In this document: one piece after another, positions 17,529-26,396 of the stretch
Position numbering within the stretch: position 1 is the stretch's first letter
Layout of the letters: each line of letters starts with the position of its first letter
Assembly (NCBI RefSeq): GCF_017745275.1
Contig: NZ_JAGHZS010000005.1
Span: 1 to 64,000, forward strand
Direction of reading: 5' to 3'
DNA: 64,000 nucleotides
DNA from: Chitinophaga sp.
Lineage (GTDB): Bacteria > Bacteroidota > Bacteroidia > Chitinophagales > Chitinophagaceae
Notes under the pieces: generated by a model
What the model was told of the DNA's origin: nothing
What the model saw: only the letters and a program-made list of their open reading frames with translations
Databases searched by the model: none
Made by a program: the position numbers and the translations under genes

Positions 17529-20500
17529 ATGAAAATTTCACTGATTAACAGGCTGTACCTTGGATTTGCAACGGTTGTACTACTGGTATTACTGGGAGGT
17601 TTCCTAACCTGGCAAACGTTCGATACCCAAACCGCCGAAGCCGGCTGGGTACAACACACCTATCGTGTATTAAATAATTCTGAAAGGGTACAACGGTTAA
17701 TATTTGATATGGAGGCTGCCAGGCGTGGTTTCCGCAGCACATTTGAAAGGAGGTACCTCCAACCCTACGAGCTGGCCTTACCTAAAGTGGCGCCGGCAGT
17801 AAATGATCTTCGCACCATGGTGGAAGACAACCCGGTGCAGGTAAAAAATGTAGATTCACTGGAAGATGAAGTCAATCACCTGTTAAGTTTTTGGAATGAA
17901 CTGGATCACTTTTCGGATCAGCAACGTGTCAGTGACAACAGTGCGATTACAGAAAAAGAAACGCTGTTGATCGATAAAGTGAGAGCCAGGATCGGCGCCC
18001 TGAACGGGGAGGAACGTCGCCTGCTGGCCCGGCGGGAAAGCGTGAAAAGTGAATCTTTTACCCGGGCCGTAAAAATGCTGTTACTGAACAACGCCTTTAT
18101 TCTGCTGGTAGGATTTATCCTGATGCGCGTTACCTATGTAGAGTTCAGACGACGACTTAAAGCCCAGAAGGACTTAAACCTTAAACTGGCGGAGGTTGTA
18201 GACCTCAATGAGGCGGCCAATGAGAAAAACTGGTTGCTCACCGGCGTAAATAGTATGAACGACAGCCTCCAGGGGATGGATCAGCGGGATGATCTGATGC
18301 GCCATTGCCTCGAGACCCTCACCTCCTTTGCCGGATTCGCTGCGGGTGCCTTCTACTGTTACGATGAAATGCACCATGATCTTCGTTTGACCGCTGCCGT
18401 TAGTATGCCGGCTTCCCTGCCCAAACAGGCTTCCATGGATGATGGATTCCTTGGCGCCGCCGCCGGCAGCAAAAATATCCGGGTCATCAGCGACCTGCCA
18501 GCTACTTACTGGCAACTCGGCTCCGCCAGCGGCCAGGCAACTCCCGGCGCCGTTGTGATGATTCCCCTCCGTATCAAAGAGGAACTGCTCGGCGTAGTTG
18601 AACTGGCTTCTTTTAAACCAGTCAACGCCCAGCAGCTCCGCCTGCTGGAACTACTGGAAAAAGATATATCCGTTGCCGTTAATGCCGCCAATGCCCGCGC
18701 AAAAGTATTAACATTATTGCAGCAGGTACAGGAACAACGGGAAACCCTGATCAGTCAACAGGAAGAACTGCGGCAATCCAATGAAGAACTGAGCCGGCAG
18801 TCGGAAGTACTACAGGCCTCCGAAGAAGAACTACGCGTCCAGGAAGAAGAAATGAGACAGGTAAATGTGGAGATGGTAGAGAAAAATAAGGCGCTGGAAG
18901 CCGCACGTGGCGCCCTCGCACTCAAAGCCACCGAACTGGAATCCAGCAGCCGCTACAAATCAGAGTTCCTGGCCAATATGTCACACGAACTCCGTACCCC
19001 GCTCAACAGCGTGTTGATTCTTGCCAAAATGCTGCAGGAAAATAAAAGTAAAAATCTCACCGAAAAGCAAATAGAATACGCCGGTATCATTTATAAATCG
19101 GGCTCCGATCTCCTCCAACTGATCAATGATGTACTCGACCTCTCTAAAATTGAAGCCGGTAAAGTGGAGATGAACTTCGAAGAGGTAACCGTAGCAGGCA
19201 TGATGGAAGACCTGTCAGACCTCTTTGATATCGTGGCTAATGAGAAGAAGATTCAATTTATTAAAAACATCGCACCAGATGTTCCCACTACCGTTGTCAC
19301 CGACAAGCTTCGCCTGCAACAAGTGATCCGTAACCTGTTATCCAACGCCTTTAAGTTTACTCCCAATGGTGGCGTGATCAGCATTTCCTGGTATATGAGC
19401 AATGCCAATACCCTCGGTATCAGCGTCACCGATACGGGTCCTGGTATCCCCGTGGATAAACAGGAACTGATCTTCCAGGCCTTCCACCAGGGCGATGGCT
19501 CTACCAACCGTAAATTTGGAGGCACCGGCCTGGGATTAAGCATCAGCCGGGAACTCATGCTGCTGCTCCATGGCGAAATACGCCTGGATAGTAGCACGCC
19601 TAACGGTAGCACCTTCTCGGTAGTGATCCCAACAAATGGTCAACCGATGGAACAACCGGCAGAACACTTCTACGAGGACGCACCGGTAATTGCCCCTGTG
19701 ACTGTTACTCCCGCTCCTGTGGCCATTGACGACGACCGGAATAACTTCAGCAAGCAGGATAAACTCATTCTCATCATTGAAGATGATATCTATTTTGCCG
19801 ATATCCTTCGCGACTTCGCCCGCAACAAAGGCTTTAAAACCATTGTGGCACACAACGGCCAGGATGGATTGGCATATGCCCGCAAATACCTGCCTGCAGC
19901 CATTATCCTGGATATGAACCTGCCGGTGATCGATGGTGGCAGCATCCTCAAGATCCTGAAAAGCAGCGAAGAACTCAGCAAAATACTGGTCCATGTGGTC
20001 ACCGGCGCCGATATACAGGCTATCGCAGGAGATAACATCCATGGCTATACGAGAAAACCGCTGAAATTACACGACCTGGAGGAGGTTTTCATCAGCATCA
20101 GCTCACAAATACAAGCCCGGCTAAAGAAAGTGCTGCTGGTATCCGCCGGCCCGCTCAGTGCTGATTCACAACTGAAAACCAAAAGTGACGAAAGAAACCT
20201 GGAAACCCAGTATGATGTAGCGGATAGCACGCAGCCCGCGGCATCGCTCCTGGCCACTAAAAAGTATGATGCCGTTATAGTGGAAATAGGAACAGACTTA
20301 AATGCCGGCATCACTCAGCTGGAAGCGCTATCCGGTATTCCCGCTGTTGGTGATACACCGCTCATCGTGTACCTCGACCAGGATATTACCAGCCAGGAAG
20401 AACAGCAACTGAAAAAATATGCATCCGCTATTGTCCGCAACTCGTCCCATTCTACCGATCGGCTGATGGATGAATTGGAACTGTTCCTCTATAAATTACA

Positions 20501-20921
20501 GAAGAAAGCAAATGTGGAAACATTGCCGGAACCATCCATGGAAGGCGACCTGTCGGGCAAAAAAGTGCTGTTGGCCGATGATGACATGCGCAATGTTTTT
20601 TCTATCAGCGCCCTTATGGAGGAACATGGAATAGAAGTCCTCACGGCAGCGGATGGTCGCGAAGCTTTGGAGGTATTGGATAAACATCCCCGCCTGGACC
20701 TGGTGCTGATGGACATCATGATGCCGGAAATGGATGGCTTTGAAGCCATGAAACATATCCGCGCAGACGCCCGTTTTCAACAGTTGCCCGTTATTGCACT
20801 CACAGCCAAAGCCATGGCTGGTGACAGGCAAAAGTGTATAGAAGCAGGAGCGTCTGACTATATTGCCAAACCGATAGACAACATTAAGCTGCTATCTTTG
20901 TTAAGGGTATGGTTATCATAA
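17529..20921 (+). CDS. Hybrid sensor histidine kinase (CHASE3-GAF-HK-multiple REC)
   Basis: About 1130 residues. Helix 1 (about 8-28) and helix 2 (about 180-200) flank a helical extracytoplasmic CHASE3-like sensor (MEAARRGFRSTFERRYLQPY). A GAF domain (about 245-395), a coiled coil rich in Q/E (400-475), and the HisKA core with H486 in ANMSHELRTPLNS follow. The ATPase has DTGPGIP and GGTGLGLSI. Then come a REC with D795 (ILDMNLPVIDGG), a degenerate receiver-like block (about 865-985) lacking the acceptor Asp (DAVIVEIG), and a final REC with D1062 (LMDIMMPEMDGF). The ATG at 17529 is preferred over an in-frame TTG at 17514. It starts the operon with cheR, cheB and a REC-kinase. Confidence 0.92.
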   Translation: MKISLINRLYLGFATVVLLVLLGGFLTWQTFDTQTAEAGWVQHTYRVLNNSERVQRLIFDMEAARRGFRSTFERRYLQPYELALPKVAPAVNDLRTMVEDNPVQVKNVDSLEDEVNHLLSFWNELDHFSDQQRVSDNSAITEKETLLIDKVRARIGALNGEERRLLARRESVKSESFTRAVKMLLLNNAFILLVGFILMRVTYVEFRRRLKAQKDLNLKLAEVVDLNEAANEKNWLLTGVNSMNDSLQGMDQRDDLMRHCLETLTSFAGFAAGAFYCYDEMHHDLRLTAAVSMPASLPKQASMDDGFLGAAAGSKNIRVISDLPATYWQLGSASGQATPGAVVMIPLRIKEELLGVVELASFKPVNAQQLRLLELLEKDISVAVNAANARAKVLTLLQQVQEQRETLISQQEELRQSNEELSRQSEVLQASEEELRVQEEEMRQVNVEMVEKNKALEAARGALALKATELESSSRYKSEFLANMSHELRTPLNSVLILAKMLQENKSKNLTEKQIEYAGIIYKSGSDLLQLINDVLDLSKIEAGKVEMNFEEVTVAGMMEDLSDLFDIVANEKKIQFIKNIAPDVPTTVVTDKLRLQQVIRNLLSNAFKFTPNGGVISISWYMSNANTLGISVTDTGPGIPVDKQELIFQAFHQGDGSTNRKFGGTGLGLSISRELMLLLHGEIRLDSSTPNGSTFSVVIPTNGQPMEQPAEHFYEDAPVIAPVTVTPAPVAIDDDRNNFSKQDKLILIIEDDIYFADILRDFARNKGFKTIVAHNGQDGLAYARKYLPAAIILDMNLPVIDGGSILKILKSSEELSKILVHVVTGADIQAIAGDNIHGYTRKPLKLHDLEEVFISISSQIQARLKKVLLVSAGPLSADSQLKTKSDERNLETQYDVADSTQPAASLLATKKYDAVIVEIGTDLNAGITQLEALSGIPAVGDTPLIVYLDQDITSQEEQQLKKYASAIVRNSSHSTDRLMDELELFLYKLQKKANVETLPEPSMEGDLSGKKVLLADDDMRNVFSISALMEEHGIEVLTAADGREALEVLDKHPRLDLVLMDIMMPEMDGFEAMKHIRADARFQQLPVIALTAKAMAGDRQKCIEAGASDYIAKPIDNIKLLSLLRVWLS

Positions 20922-21749
20922 ATGCCTATGGTAGAAGATATCAGCAACAACGACTTTACTGAGCTGGTGAAAATTATTCAACAGCGATATGGATACGATT
21001 TCACAGATTATGCGCCTGCTTCCCTGAAGCGGCGATTTATCCGCTTTACCGGCTACGCCAAAATTAATAGCCTCTTTGAATTAAAACACCGCCTGCTAAA
21101 CGAAAACGACTTTTTCCAGGAAATGGTCCAGTATATTACCGTGAATGTGACAGAAATGTTCCGGGATCCATCTTTCTATAAAGCCCTTCGTGAACAGGTA
21201 TTACCAAGGCTGGCATCTTACCCGATTATAAAAATATGGCATGCCGGGTGCGCTACGGGGGAAGAAGTATATTCTATGGCCATCCTGCTGGAAGAAGCTG
21301 GTTTACTGGATCGTTGTCGTATATACGCCACCGATATGAACGCTGCCAACCTGCGGAAAGCAGAAGCCGGCGTGATTGCTTTAAAAAATATGAAAGAATA
21401 TACCTATAATTATATGCAGTCGGGCGGTATTCACGACTTTTCCAATTATTATACAGTCAGGTATGATAATGCTATTATACAGCCCGCTCTGCGCCGTAAC
21501 ATCATTTTCTTTCAGCACAACCTGGTAACAGACCAGGTGTTCAATGAATTTCAGTTGATCTGTTGCCGCAATGTTTTCATATATTTTAACAGAACACTGC
21601 AGGACCGGGTGGTGAAATTATTCTATGATAGCTTAACTTCGTTAGGATATCTGGCACTGGGTATAAAAGAATCACTCCTGTATAATGAACAACGACATAA
21701 ATTTGAAGCCGTCAGTATTGCTAATAAAATTTTCAGACGTAAAGTATAG
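20922..21749 (+). CDS. cheR: CheR-type protein-glutamate methyltransferase
   Basis: 275 residues. An N-terminal helical CheR domain (residues 10-65, YDFTDYAPASLKRRFIRF) and a SAM-dependent methyltransferase domain with HAGCATGEEVYSMAIL, a variant of the family AGCSTGEEPYS motif. ICCRNVFIYFN matches the conserved CRNV-I-YF segment. CheR uses S-adenosylmethionine to methylate glutamates on chemoreceptor-like proteins. The ATG follows the kinase stop directly (TAAATG), so the genes are co-translated. No chemoreceptor, CheA or CheW is in the window. The methylated partner is unknown and may be a helical segment of the kinase. Confidence 0.9.
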   Translation: MPMVEDISNNDFTELVKIIQQRYGYDFTDYAPASLKRRFIRFTGYAKINSLFELKHRLLNENDFFQEMVQYITVNVTEMFRDPSFYKALREQVLPRLASYPIIKIWHAGCATGEEVYSMAILLEEAGLLDRCRIYATDMNAANLRKAEAGVIALKNMKEYTYNYMQSGGIHDFSNYYTVRYDNAIIQPALRRNIIFFQHNLVTDQVFNEFQLICCRNVFIYFNRTLQDRVVKLFYDSLTSLGYLALGIKESLLYNEQRHKFEAVSIANKIFRRKV

Positions 21750-21752
21750 TTA

Positions 21753-22334
21753 TTGACACTTCCCCATAAATACCGTCTTGTGATCATCGGAGGTTCCGCA
21801 GGTAGTATGCCCGTGCTGGTAGAGTTGATGAACCAGTTGCCTTCTCCCTTTAATGTTCCTATTGTGATGGTGATTCATCGCCTGAAAAATGTGGAGAGTG
21901 AATTGGACAAGCTATTATCGGTACACCAGACGATTGTAGAGCCGGAAGATAAAGCACCCTTGCTTCCGGGCAATATCTATCTCGCCCCTCAAAATTACCA
22001 CCTGCTGGTTGAAGAAGACAGCACCTTTTCCCTGGATTATTCCGAACCATTGAATTATAGCCGTCCGGCTATCGACATGAGCTTTAGCTCGGCCGCCACC
22101 GCTTTCGGCCCGGAAGTATTGGGCATTTTGCTCAGCGGTGCCAACAACGACGGCGCAGCGGGGCTTTGCCGCATCGTGAGCAAGGGTGGTACAGGAATTG
22201 TACAGGACCCGGCCACAGCCTTATTCGCCATGATGCCGCAGGCGGCACTGGATAGATGTACAGGTATAGCAGCCATGACCGTAGAACAGATCATAGCATA
22301 TTTGAAAAATATAAGCATAGCAAATAAACGTTGA
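21753..22334 (+). CDS. cheB: CheB-type methylesterase domain protein
   Basis: 193 residues comprising only the CheB catalytic domain, with no receiver. The nucleophile serine is in IIGGSAGS, the histidine in MVIHRLK, and the aspartate in LLSGANNDGAAG (the family usually has LTGMGxDGA). It would hydrolyse glutamate methyl esters made by CheR, or deamidate glutamine. The best start is a TTG at 21753, 3 bp after the cheR stop. No ATG lies before the essential GGSAGS motif. Lack of a receiver means activation must come from partner binding, perhaps by the REC domains encoded on either side. Confidence 0.88.
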   Translation: MTLPHKYRLVIIGGSAGSMPVLVELMNQLPSPFNVPIVMVIHRLKNVESELDKLLSVHQTIVEPEDKAPLLPGNIYLAPQNYHLLVEEDSTFSLDYSEPLNYSRPAIDMSFSSAATAFGPEVLGILLSGANNDGAAGLCRIVSKGGTGIVQDPATALFAMMPQAALDRCTGIAAMTVEQIIAYLKNISIANKR

Positions 22335-22337
22335 CAA

Positions 22338-23444
22338 ATGAAGCAGCAAAAATTAAAAACATTCACTATTCTGCTCGTAGATGATAAACCGGAAAACCTG
22401 GTTTCCCTGGAACATATGCTGGAAGGGGAGCACCGCGAAATTTTACAGGCCACTTCCGGTAATGAAGCCCTGAAAACTGTTTTGCGTCATAACGATATCG
22501 GGCTGATTCTGCTCGACGTGCAAATGCCCGATATGGATGGCTACGAGGTAGCCCGGCTGTTACAATCCAATCCCAAAACCAAGGATATCTCTATTATTTT
22601 CGTAACCGCCATTAATAAAGAAGAACAATATGTGATGCGGGGCTTTGAAGAAGGCGCAGTAGATTATCTCTCAAAACCGCTCGACATCAACGTTACACGT
22701 GCCAAGGTAAGCGTGTTTGAAAAACTATACTTTTACCAGCAGGAGCTGAAGGAAGCCATGGTGGAGAAAGAGAAAGTCAACAAACAACTCGAACGTTTTA
22801 TGTATGTGGTAGCCCACGACCTGAAGTCCCCGTTATCAGGCGCTATCGGCCTGTTGGCATTGATCAATGAAGATGAACGTATTCAAAGCGCTCCTGATCT
22901 GAAAGAATATATGTCCATTGTGTTGGGCGCCACCAATCACCTGACGGAAATGATTACCTCTATGCTGGACTATACCCGTCAGAGCGAAATGGAGCAAACA
23001 ATAGAAGACGTAGATGTACATAGCCTGATCACGGAGCTGTCGAGGTTATTATTTCCCCCGGCGCATATTCGTATTACTACAGAAGGTACCCTGCCGGTGT
23101 TGAGCACCAATAAGCTGAAGTTGCAACAGGTGTTCCAGAACCTCATTTCCAACGCTATTAAATATAATGACAAGAAAGAAGGCAGTATTGCTATCGGTGG
23201 TACGGATAAAGGCGAGTTTTACGAATTTTATGTGAAAGACAACGGACCTGGTGTGGCGAAACGTGATACCGACCGGATTTTCCGGTTATTCGAAAGAGTG
23301 GATAACAACGGTAAAGAAGAGGGTAGTGGTATCGGGTTAAATATCTTCAAATTGCTGGTAGAGGAACAGGGTGGTAAGGTATGGGTAGACTCCCAGCCGG
23401 GCGAAGGAAGTACTTTTTATTTCCTGTGGCGGCAGCGGTATTAA
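22338..23444 (+). CDS. REC-histidine kinase (response regulator/sensor kinase fusion)
   Basis: 368 residues. An N-terminal receiver (D60 in LLDVQMPDMDGY), a short coiled coil (about 130-150), HisKA with H160 in VVAHDLKSPLSG, and an ATPase domain with DNGPGVA and GSGIGLNI. There is no membrane segment, so cytoplasmic. It begins 3 bp after the cheB stop and is the last gene of the operon. Its kinase activity is probably gated by phosphorylation of its own receiver from the upstream hybrid kinase, making a phosphorelay branch. The stop overlaps the convergent GAF/PAS gene by 4 bp. Confidence 0.9.
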   Translation: MKQQKLKTFTILLVDDKPENLVSLEHMLEGEHREILQATSGNEALKTVLRHNDIGLILLDVQMPDMDGYEVARLLQSNPKTKDISIIFVTAINKEEQYVMRGFEEGAVDYLSKPLDINVTRAKVSVFEKLYFYQQELKEAMVEKEKVNKQLERFMYVVAHDLKSPLSGAIGLLALINEDERIQSAPDLKEYMSIVLGATNHLTEMITSMLDYTRQSEMEQTIEDVDVHSLITELSRLLFPPAHIRITTEGTLPVLSTNKLKLQQVFQNLISNAIKYNDKKEGSIAIGGTDKGEFYEFYVKDNGPGVAKRDTDRIFRLFERVDNNGKEEGSGIGLNIFKLLVEEQGGKVWVDSQPGEGSTFYFLWRQRY

Positions 23445-24280
23445 GGCTGCTCAAATATCCAGAGGCGGCCGCTGATTTGCTGCGTGGTAACGGGTAAGCA
23501 GGATACCTTTAATGTTTTATGTTCCAGTTTCCATATCCAGTTGGAAATAGAATTTTCGGGAGAAGAAAATAACTGTACCGCTTCTTTATAGATCTCGTCT
23601 ATGTTCAGGGCATTATTCCGCAATTGCATCATTGCTTCGGAAAGAATAGCCGGTAACTGTTCTCCCGGCCCCGATAGCCCAAGCAGTGTGGCGCCTTCCT
23701 GGTTCACCCATCCGGAAAAACCATCATTGTTGATAAACACCAGCGCGTAAGGAATGGTGTGCAGGATGGCGGCAAAACGGATTGCGGTCCGTTGAAAATA
23801 TAATTGTTGCTGGGATTGCAGCAATACTTCCTTGAGTCGTAAGCGGATGGTTTCAATACACTCCAGGAAATCCCCTTCAAATTGCTGGGGCGAGCTCCAG
23901 CCCAGTACCAACAGGCTATTGTTGGGCATGGTATTCAGGGGAATAATAATGGCAGATGAAAAGGCCTGCAATATTTCCTGTAGCACATTTTCTTTTGGCG
24001 GCGGAATTTCGCGCCAGTAAATTGTTTTAAACCCCTGTGTATATAATAGTTTCTTAATCGGCTCCGGGTTCAGTACCAGGTCGTTCAGGTGAACGGGAGA
24101 AGCACATTTTACTTTAGCGGTTTCTTCATCTTCAAATTCCAGTTGCAGGGCGATATCCGCGGCAGTCAGGTTCTTTACAAGAGAAATGCTGAAAGCCAGG
24201 AAGGAGGAAATATGTTTATCCTTATCCCAGCGACTGGTTTGATTGATAAAATTTAAGGCTTTACGCTCCCAGGTACTCAC
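23441..24280 (-). CDS. GAF/PAS-like sensory protein without output domain
   Basis: 279 residues starting with GTG at 24280 (no in-frame ATG nearby). The first half (about 15-150) has a GAF-like pattern. The second half (about 165-279, ILHTIPYALVFINNDGFSGW and so on) looks like a single PAS domain. No kinase, phosphatase or DNA-binding domain follows. It is 26 bp downstream of an RsbQ-like hydrolase gene on the same strand, and in Bacillus RsbQ works with the PAS domain of RsbP. I infer a small-molecule sensor fed by the hydrolase. Domain calls are from visual pattern only. Confidence 0.6.
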   Translation of the reverse strand: MSTWERKALNFINQTSRWDKDKHISSFLAFSISLVKNLTAADIALQLEFEDEETAKVKCASPVHLNDLVLNPEPIKKLLYTQGFKTIYWREIPPPKENVLQEILQAFSSAIIIPLNTMPNNSLLVLGWSSPQQFEGDFLECIETIRLRLKEVLLQSQQQLYFQRTAIRFAAILHTIPYALVFINNDGFSGWVNQEGATLLGLSGPGEQLPAILSEAMMQLRNNALNIDEIYKEAVQLFSSPENSISNWIWKLEHKTLKVSCLPVTTQQISGRLWIFEQP

Positions 24281-24306
24281 AGTAGAAAGTTGAAGAATGA
24301 AATAAA

Positions 24307-25107
24307 TTACAGAAACGACTTCATGGCATCAATAACTTCTTCCGGCGCGGTATGCTGCGGAAAGTGGCCATGGGTTTGTACAGGCGTTCGTTTAGCGTTA
24401 GGGATACGTGCTTCCATGTATTCACTCACGATGCCTGGCACAGCAGGATCGTTGGCCGTTTGTATAATCAGGGTGGGAACTGTTATTTTAGGCAGGGCTT
24501 CACGGTGATCCAGGTAGAAGATGGCTTTGGCCACCTGTATGGCGATGTCCGGGCGTATCTCCGAAAGCGCAGCAGCGAAAGCTTCTGCCAGTTCCGGCTT
24601 GTCTTCATGACGTGTCACCAGTTTGGCAAAGCCACTGGCCCAGGCGTGATAGTTGCCTTCCATGGCTTCAAATAAGCTGGTCAGCGCCTGGTTATCGAAT
24701 CCACCGATATAACCATCTTTTGCATCGTTGAGATAACGGGGACTGGAGCCCAACAGGATAAGCCGTTCTATCATGCCGGGATAAAGTAAGCTGGTCAGCA
24801 CGCCCACCATCCCGCTCACGGAGTGTCCTATAAACGTAACGTTTTTGGCTTCCAATGCCTGTATAATATCTGCTACATCGGTAGCGTAGCCACTGATGGT
24901 TTCATAACGTTTAGGGCTGTACGCTTTCAGCTCTGCTTTACCGCCACCAACATTATCGAATAATATAATCTTGTAATCGTGTTCGAATGCCGGGATAATT
25001 TTTGAGAAAGTATGTTGATCCAATCCAAAACCATGAGCAAACATAAGGGTTTGAAGGGCATCCTGGTTACCAACAACATGGATGTTATTTCTCTTAATAA
25101 TGTCCAT
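24307..25107 (-). CDS. RsbQ-like alpha/beta hydrolase
   Basis: 266 residues closely following Bacillus RsbQ across its length: MFAHGFGLDQHTF, IILFDNVGGGKAEL, GHSVSGMVGVL, LGSSPRYLND, YIGGFDNQ. The triad falls at S96 (GHSVSG), D220 (NDPAVPG) and H248 (THGHFP), essentially the RsbQ spacing. RsbQ is required for energy-stress activation of RsbP and probably supplies a ligand to its PAS domain. The strigolactone receptor family (KAI2/D14) is related. ATG at 25107 is chosen over a TTG two codons earlier. Cytoplasmic. Operon with the GAF/PAS-like gene downstream. Confidence 0.87.
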   Translation of the reverse strand: MDIIKRNNIHVVGNQDALQTLMFAHGFGLDQHTFSKIIPAFEHDYKIILFDNVGGGKAELKAYSPKRYETISGYATDVADIIQALEAKNVTFIGHSVSGMVGVLTSLLYPGMIERLILLGSSPRYLNDAKDGYIGGFDNQALTSLFEAMEGNYHAWASGFAKLVTRHEDKPELAEAFAAALSEIRPDIAIQVAKAIFYLDHREALPKITVPTLIIQTANDPAVPGIVSEYMEARIPNAKRTPVQTHGHFPQHTAPEEVIDAMKSFL

Positions 25108-25165
25108 AAACAACGAATATTTGAAATGATGTACTATAGCTGCTAAACAGGGTAATTTTGAGTGG

Positions 25166-25207
25166 GCGGACTAAACCGTGGTGTTAAGTAGGTTTAGTCC
25201 GCTTTTT
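25166..25207 (+). terminator. Strong stem-loop with T-tract on the plus strand
   Basis: GCGGACTAAACC (25166-25177) pairs perfectly with GGTTTAGTCCGC (25191-25202) and is followed by five T on the plus strand. Both neighbouring genes are on the minus strand, where the hairpin lies downstream of the beta-propeller gene but lacks a T-tract. Confidence 0.6.
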
Positions 25208-25267
25208 GCAGGTTTTACACGGTTCAGAAAGTCACATCTTCAAATATAAGTAATTCCTACGAACCAA

Positions 25268-26263
25268 CTACTTGCCTACTTCCAGTATCTTAAAGGTACC
25301 AGCCGCGATTTCCGCTTTGGCACTGCCTTTGGCCGGCAGGAAGTCAGCTACGGGCAGGTATACATGATGCGTTTGTGGATCTGCTACCAGTGTTCTGGCT
25401 CCTTTACGGGTAGGAGTAGGTTTTTGGGAGACATATTTATCGGCGTTTATTTCTTCTATTACAGATAAGGTGCCTTCGCCATTGGAGGCAAAGATAGTGT
25501 GGGTACCTGCATCAAATGCTACACCATCGCAGCCGTCACCAATAGGAAGGGAGGTAACCACCTTGCCATTGTCGGTGTTCAGCACTACCAGCAGTTTATT
25601 ATCACAGCCGGAAAACAACCGGTGAGTAGCCACATCTATGGCCAAACCAGTAGGCGCTTCTCCTTTGCCCAGCGCCCAGTGTGGGCCGGCAGTAAAAGTG
25701 CGGGCATCTACCTTCACTACTTCACTTTTATCTTCCAGGTTTACATAAAGATTACCTTTCCCGTCGGTAACCGCTGTTTCAGGGCTACCGCCCAGTGCTA
25801 CGGTGGCTACTACCTGATCGTTGGCAGGATCCACAACGGTGAGACTGGCACTATTGGCATTACAAATAATAATTTTTTGGGAGAAGGGATCAAACAGGAT
25901 GGCATCTGGTTTTTCACCTGTTTTTACTTCGCCCAGTACTTTGTTGGTTTGTATATCGAATACGGTAGCGGTATTCAGCTTACCATTGGTGGTATATCCT
26001 TTTTTGAACTTTTCTGCAAAAGCTACACCATGTACACCGGTGGTATGATCGATAATCCCAACCGCCTGGCCGGTTTTTTTATCAAGGATGTTCACCACGG
26101 TACCATGCGCGGCATATAAATGCCCGGTTACCGGGTTGAGGGCAATATAATCCCACTTACCATCTCCCGGTACGGAAAAGGTCCGGGTAACATGATAAGT
26201 GCCGGATTGCGCCATGGTGGCGCTGGCAGAAAATAAAAACAGCGCGGTTAAAACTTGTTTCAT
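25268..26263 (-). CDS. YncE-family secreted beta-propeller protein
   Basis: About 331 residues with signal peptide (MKQVLTALFLFSASATMAQS). The in-frame extension to 26341 is rejected because it hides this signal. Repeated blade motifs (VNILDKKTGQAVGIIDHTTG, VFDIQTNKVLGEVKTGEKPD, LLVVLNTDNGKVVTSLPIGD) indicate a seven-bladed YVTN/YncE-like propeller. Such proteins are periplasmic or extracellular and mostly of unknown role, probably binding proteins or ligands. Separated from the rsbQ-like gene by a stem-loop, so likely its own transcript. Confidence 0.82.
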   Translation of the reverse strand: MKQVLTALFLFSASATMAQSGTYHVTRTFSVPGDGKWDYIALNPVTGHLYAAHGTVVNILDKKTGQAVGIIDHTTGVHGVAFAEKFKKGYTTNGKLNTATVFDIQTNKVLGEVKTGEKPDAILFDPFSQKIIICNANSASLTVVDPANDQVVATVALGGSPETAVTDGKGNLYVNLEDKSEVVKVDARTFTAGPHWALGKGEAPTGLAIDVATHRLFSGCDNKLLVVLNTDNGKVVTSLPIGDGCDGVAFDAGTHTIFASNGEGTLSVIEEINADKYVSQKPTPTRKGARTLVADPQTHHVYLPVADFLPAKGSAKAEIAAGTFKILEVGK

Positions 26264-26342
26264 GGTATGAATTGTTATCCGGCAAAACTCGTGGTTGATT
26301 CTGGAGACAACCTGTAGTGCTTTGGCTAACACTAAATACACC

Positions 26343-26374
26343 TTGCTTTTTTGAAACGCTTTTACATATATTTA
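26343..26374 (+). promoter_or_regulatory. Predicted promoter of the ECF sigma gene
   Basis: TTG (26343-26345), a 21-bp spacer and TATATTTA (26367-26374), which differs from TAnnTTTG only in the last base. The predicted transcription start is some 15-20 bp before the ATG at 26397. Confidence 0.5.
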
Positions 26375-26396
26375 CGTTAAAACGTTTTGGGGATTG

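Noticed and set aside
18174..18515. Minus-strand open frames within the hybrid kinase gene
   Set aside because: They are antisense to the conserved GAF region and have no protein-like features.
20922..22334. cheR and cheB as evidence for flagellar chemotaxis
   Set aside because: No CheA, CheW, MCP or motility gene is present, and CheB lacks a receiver.
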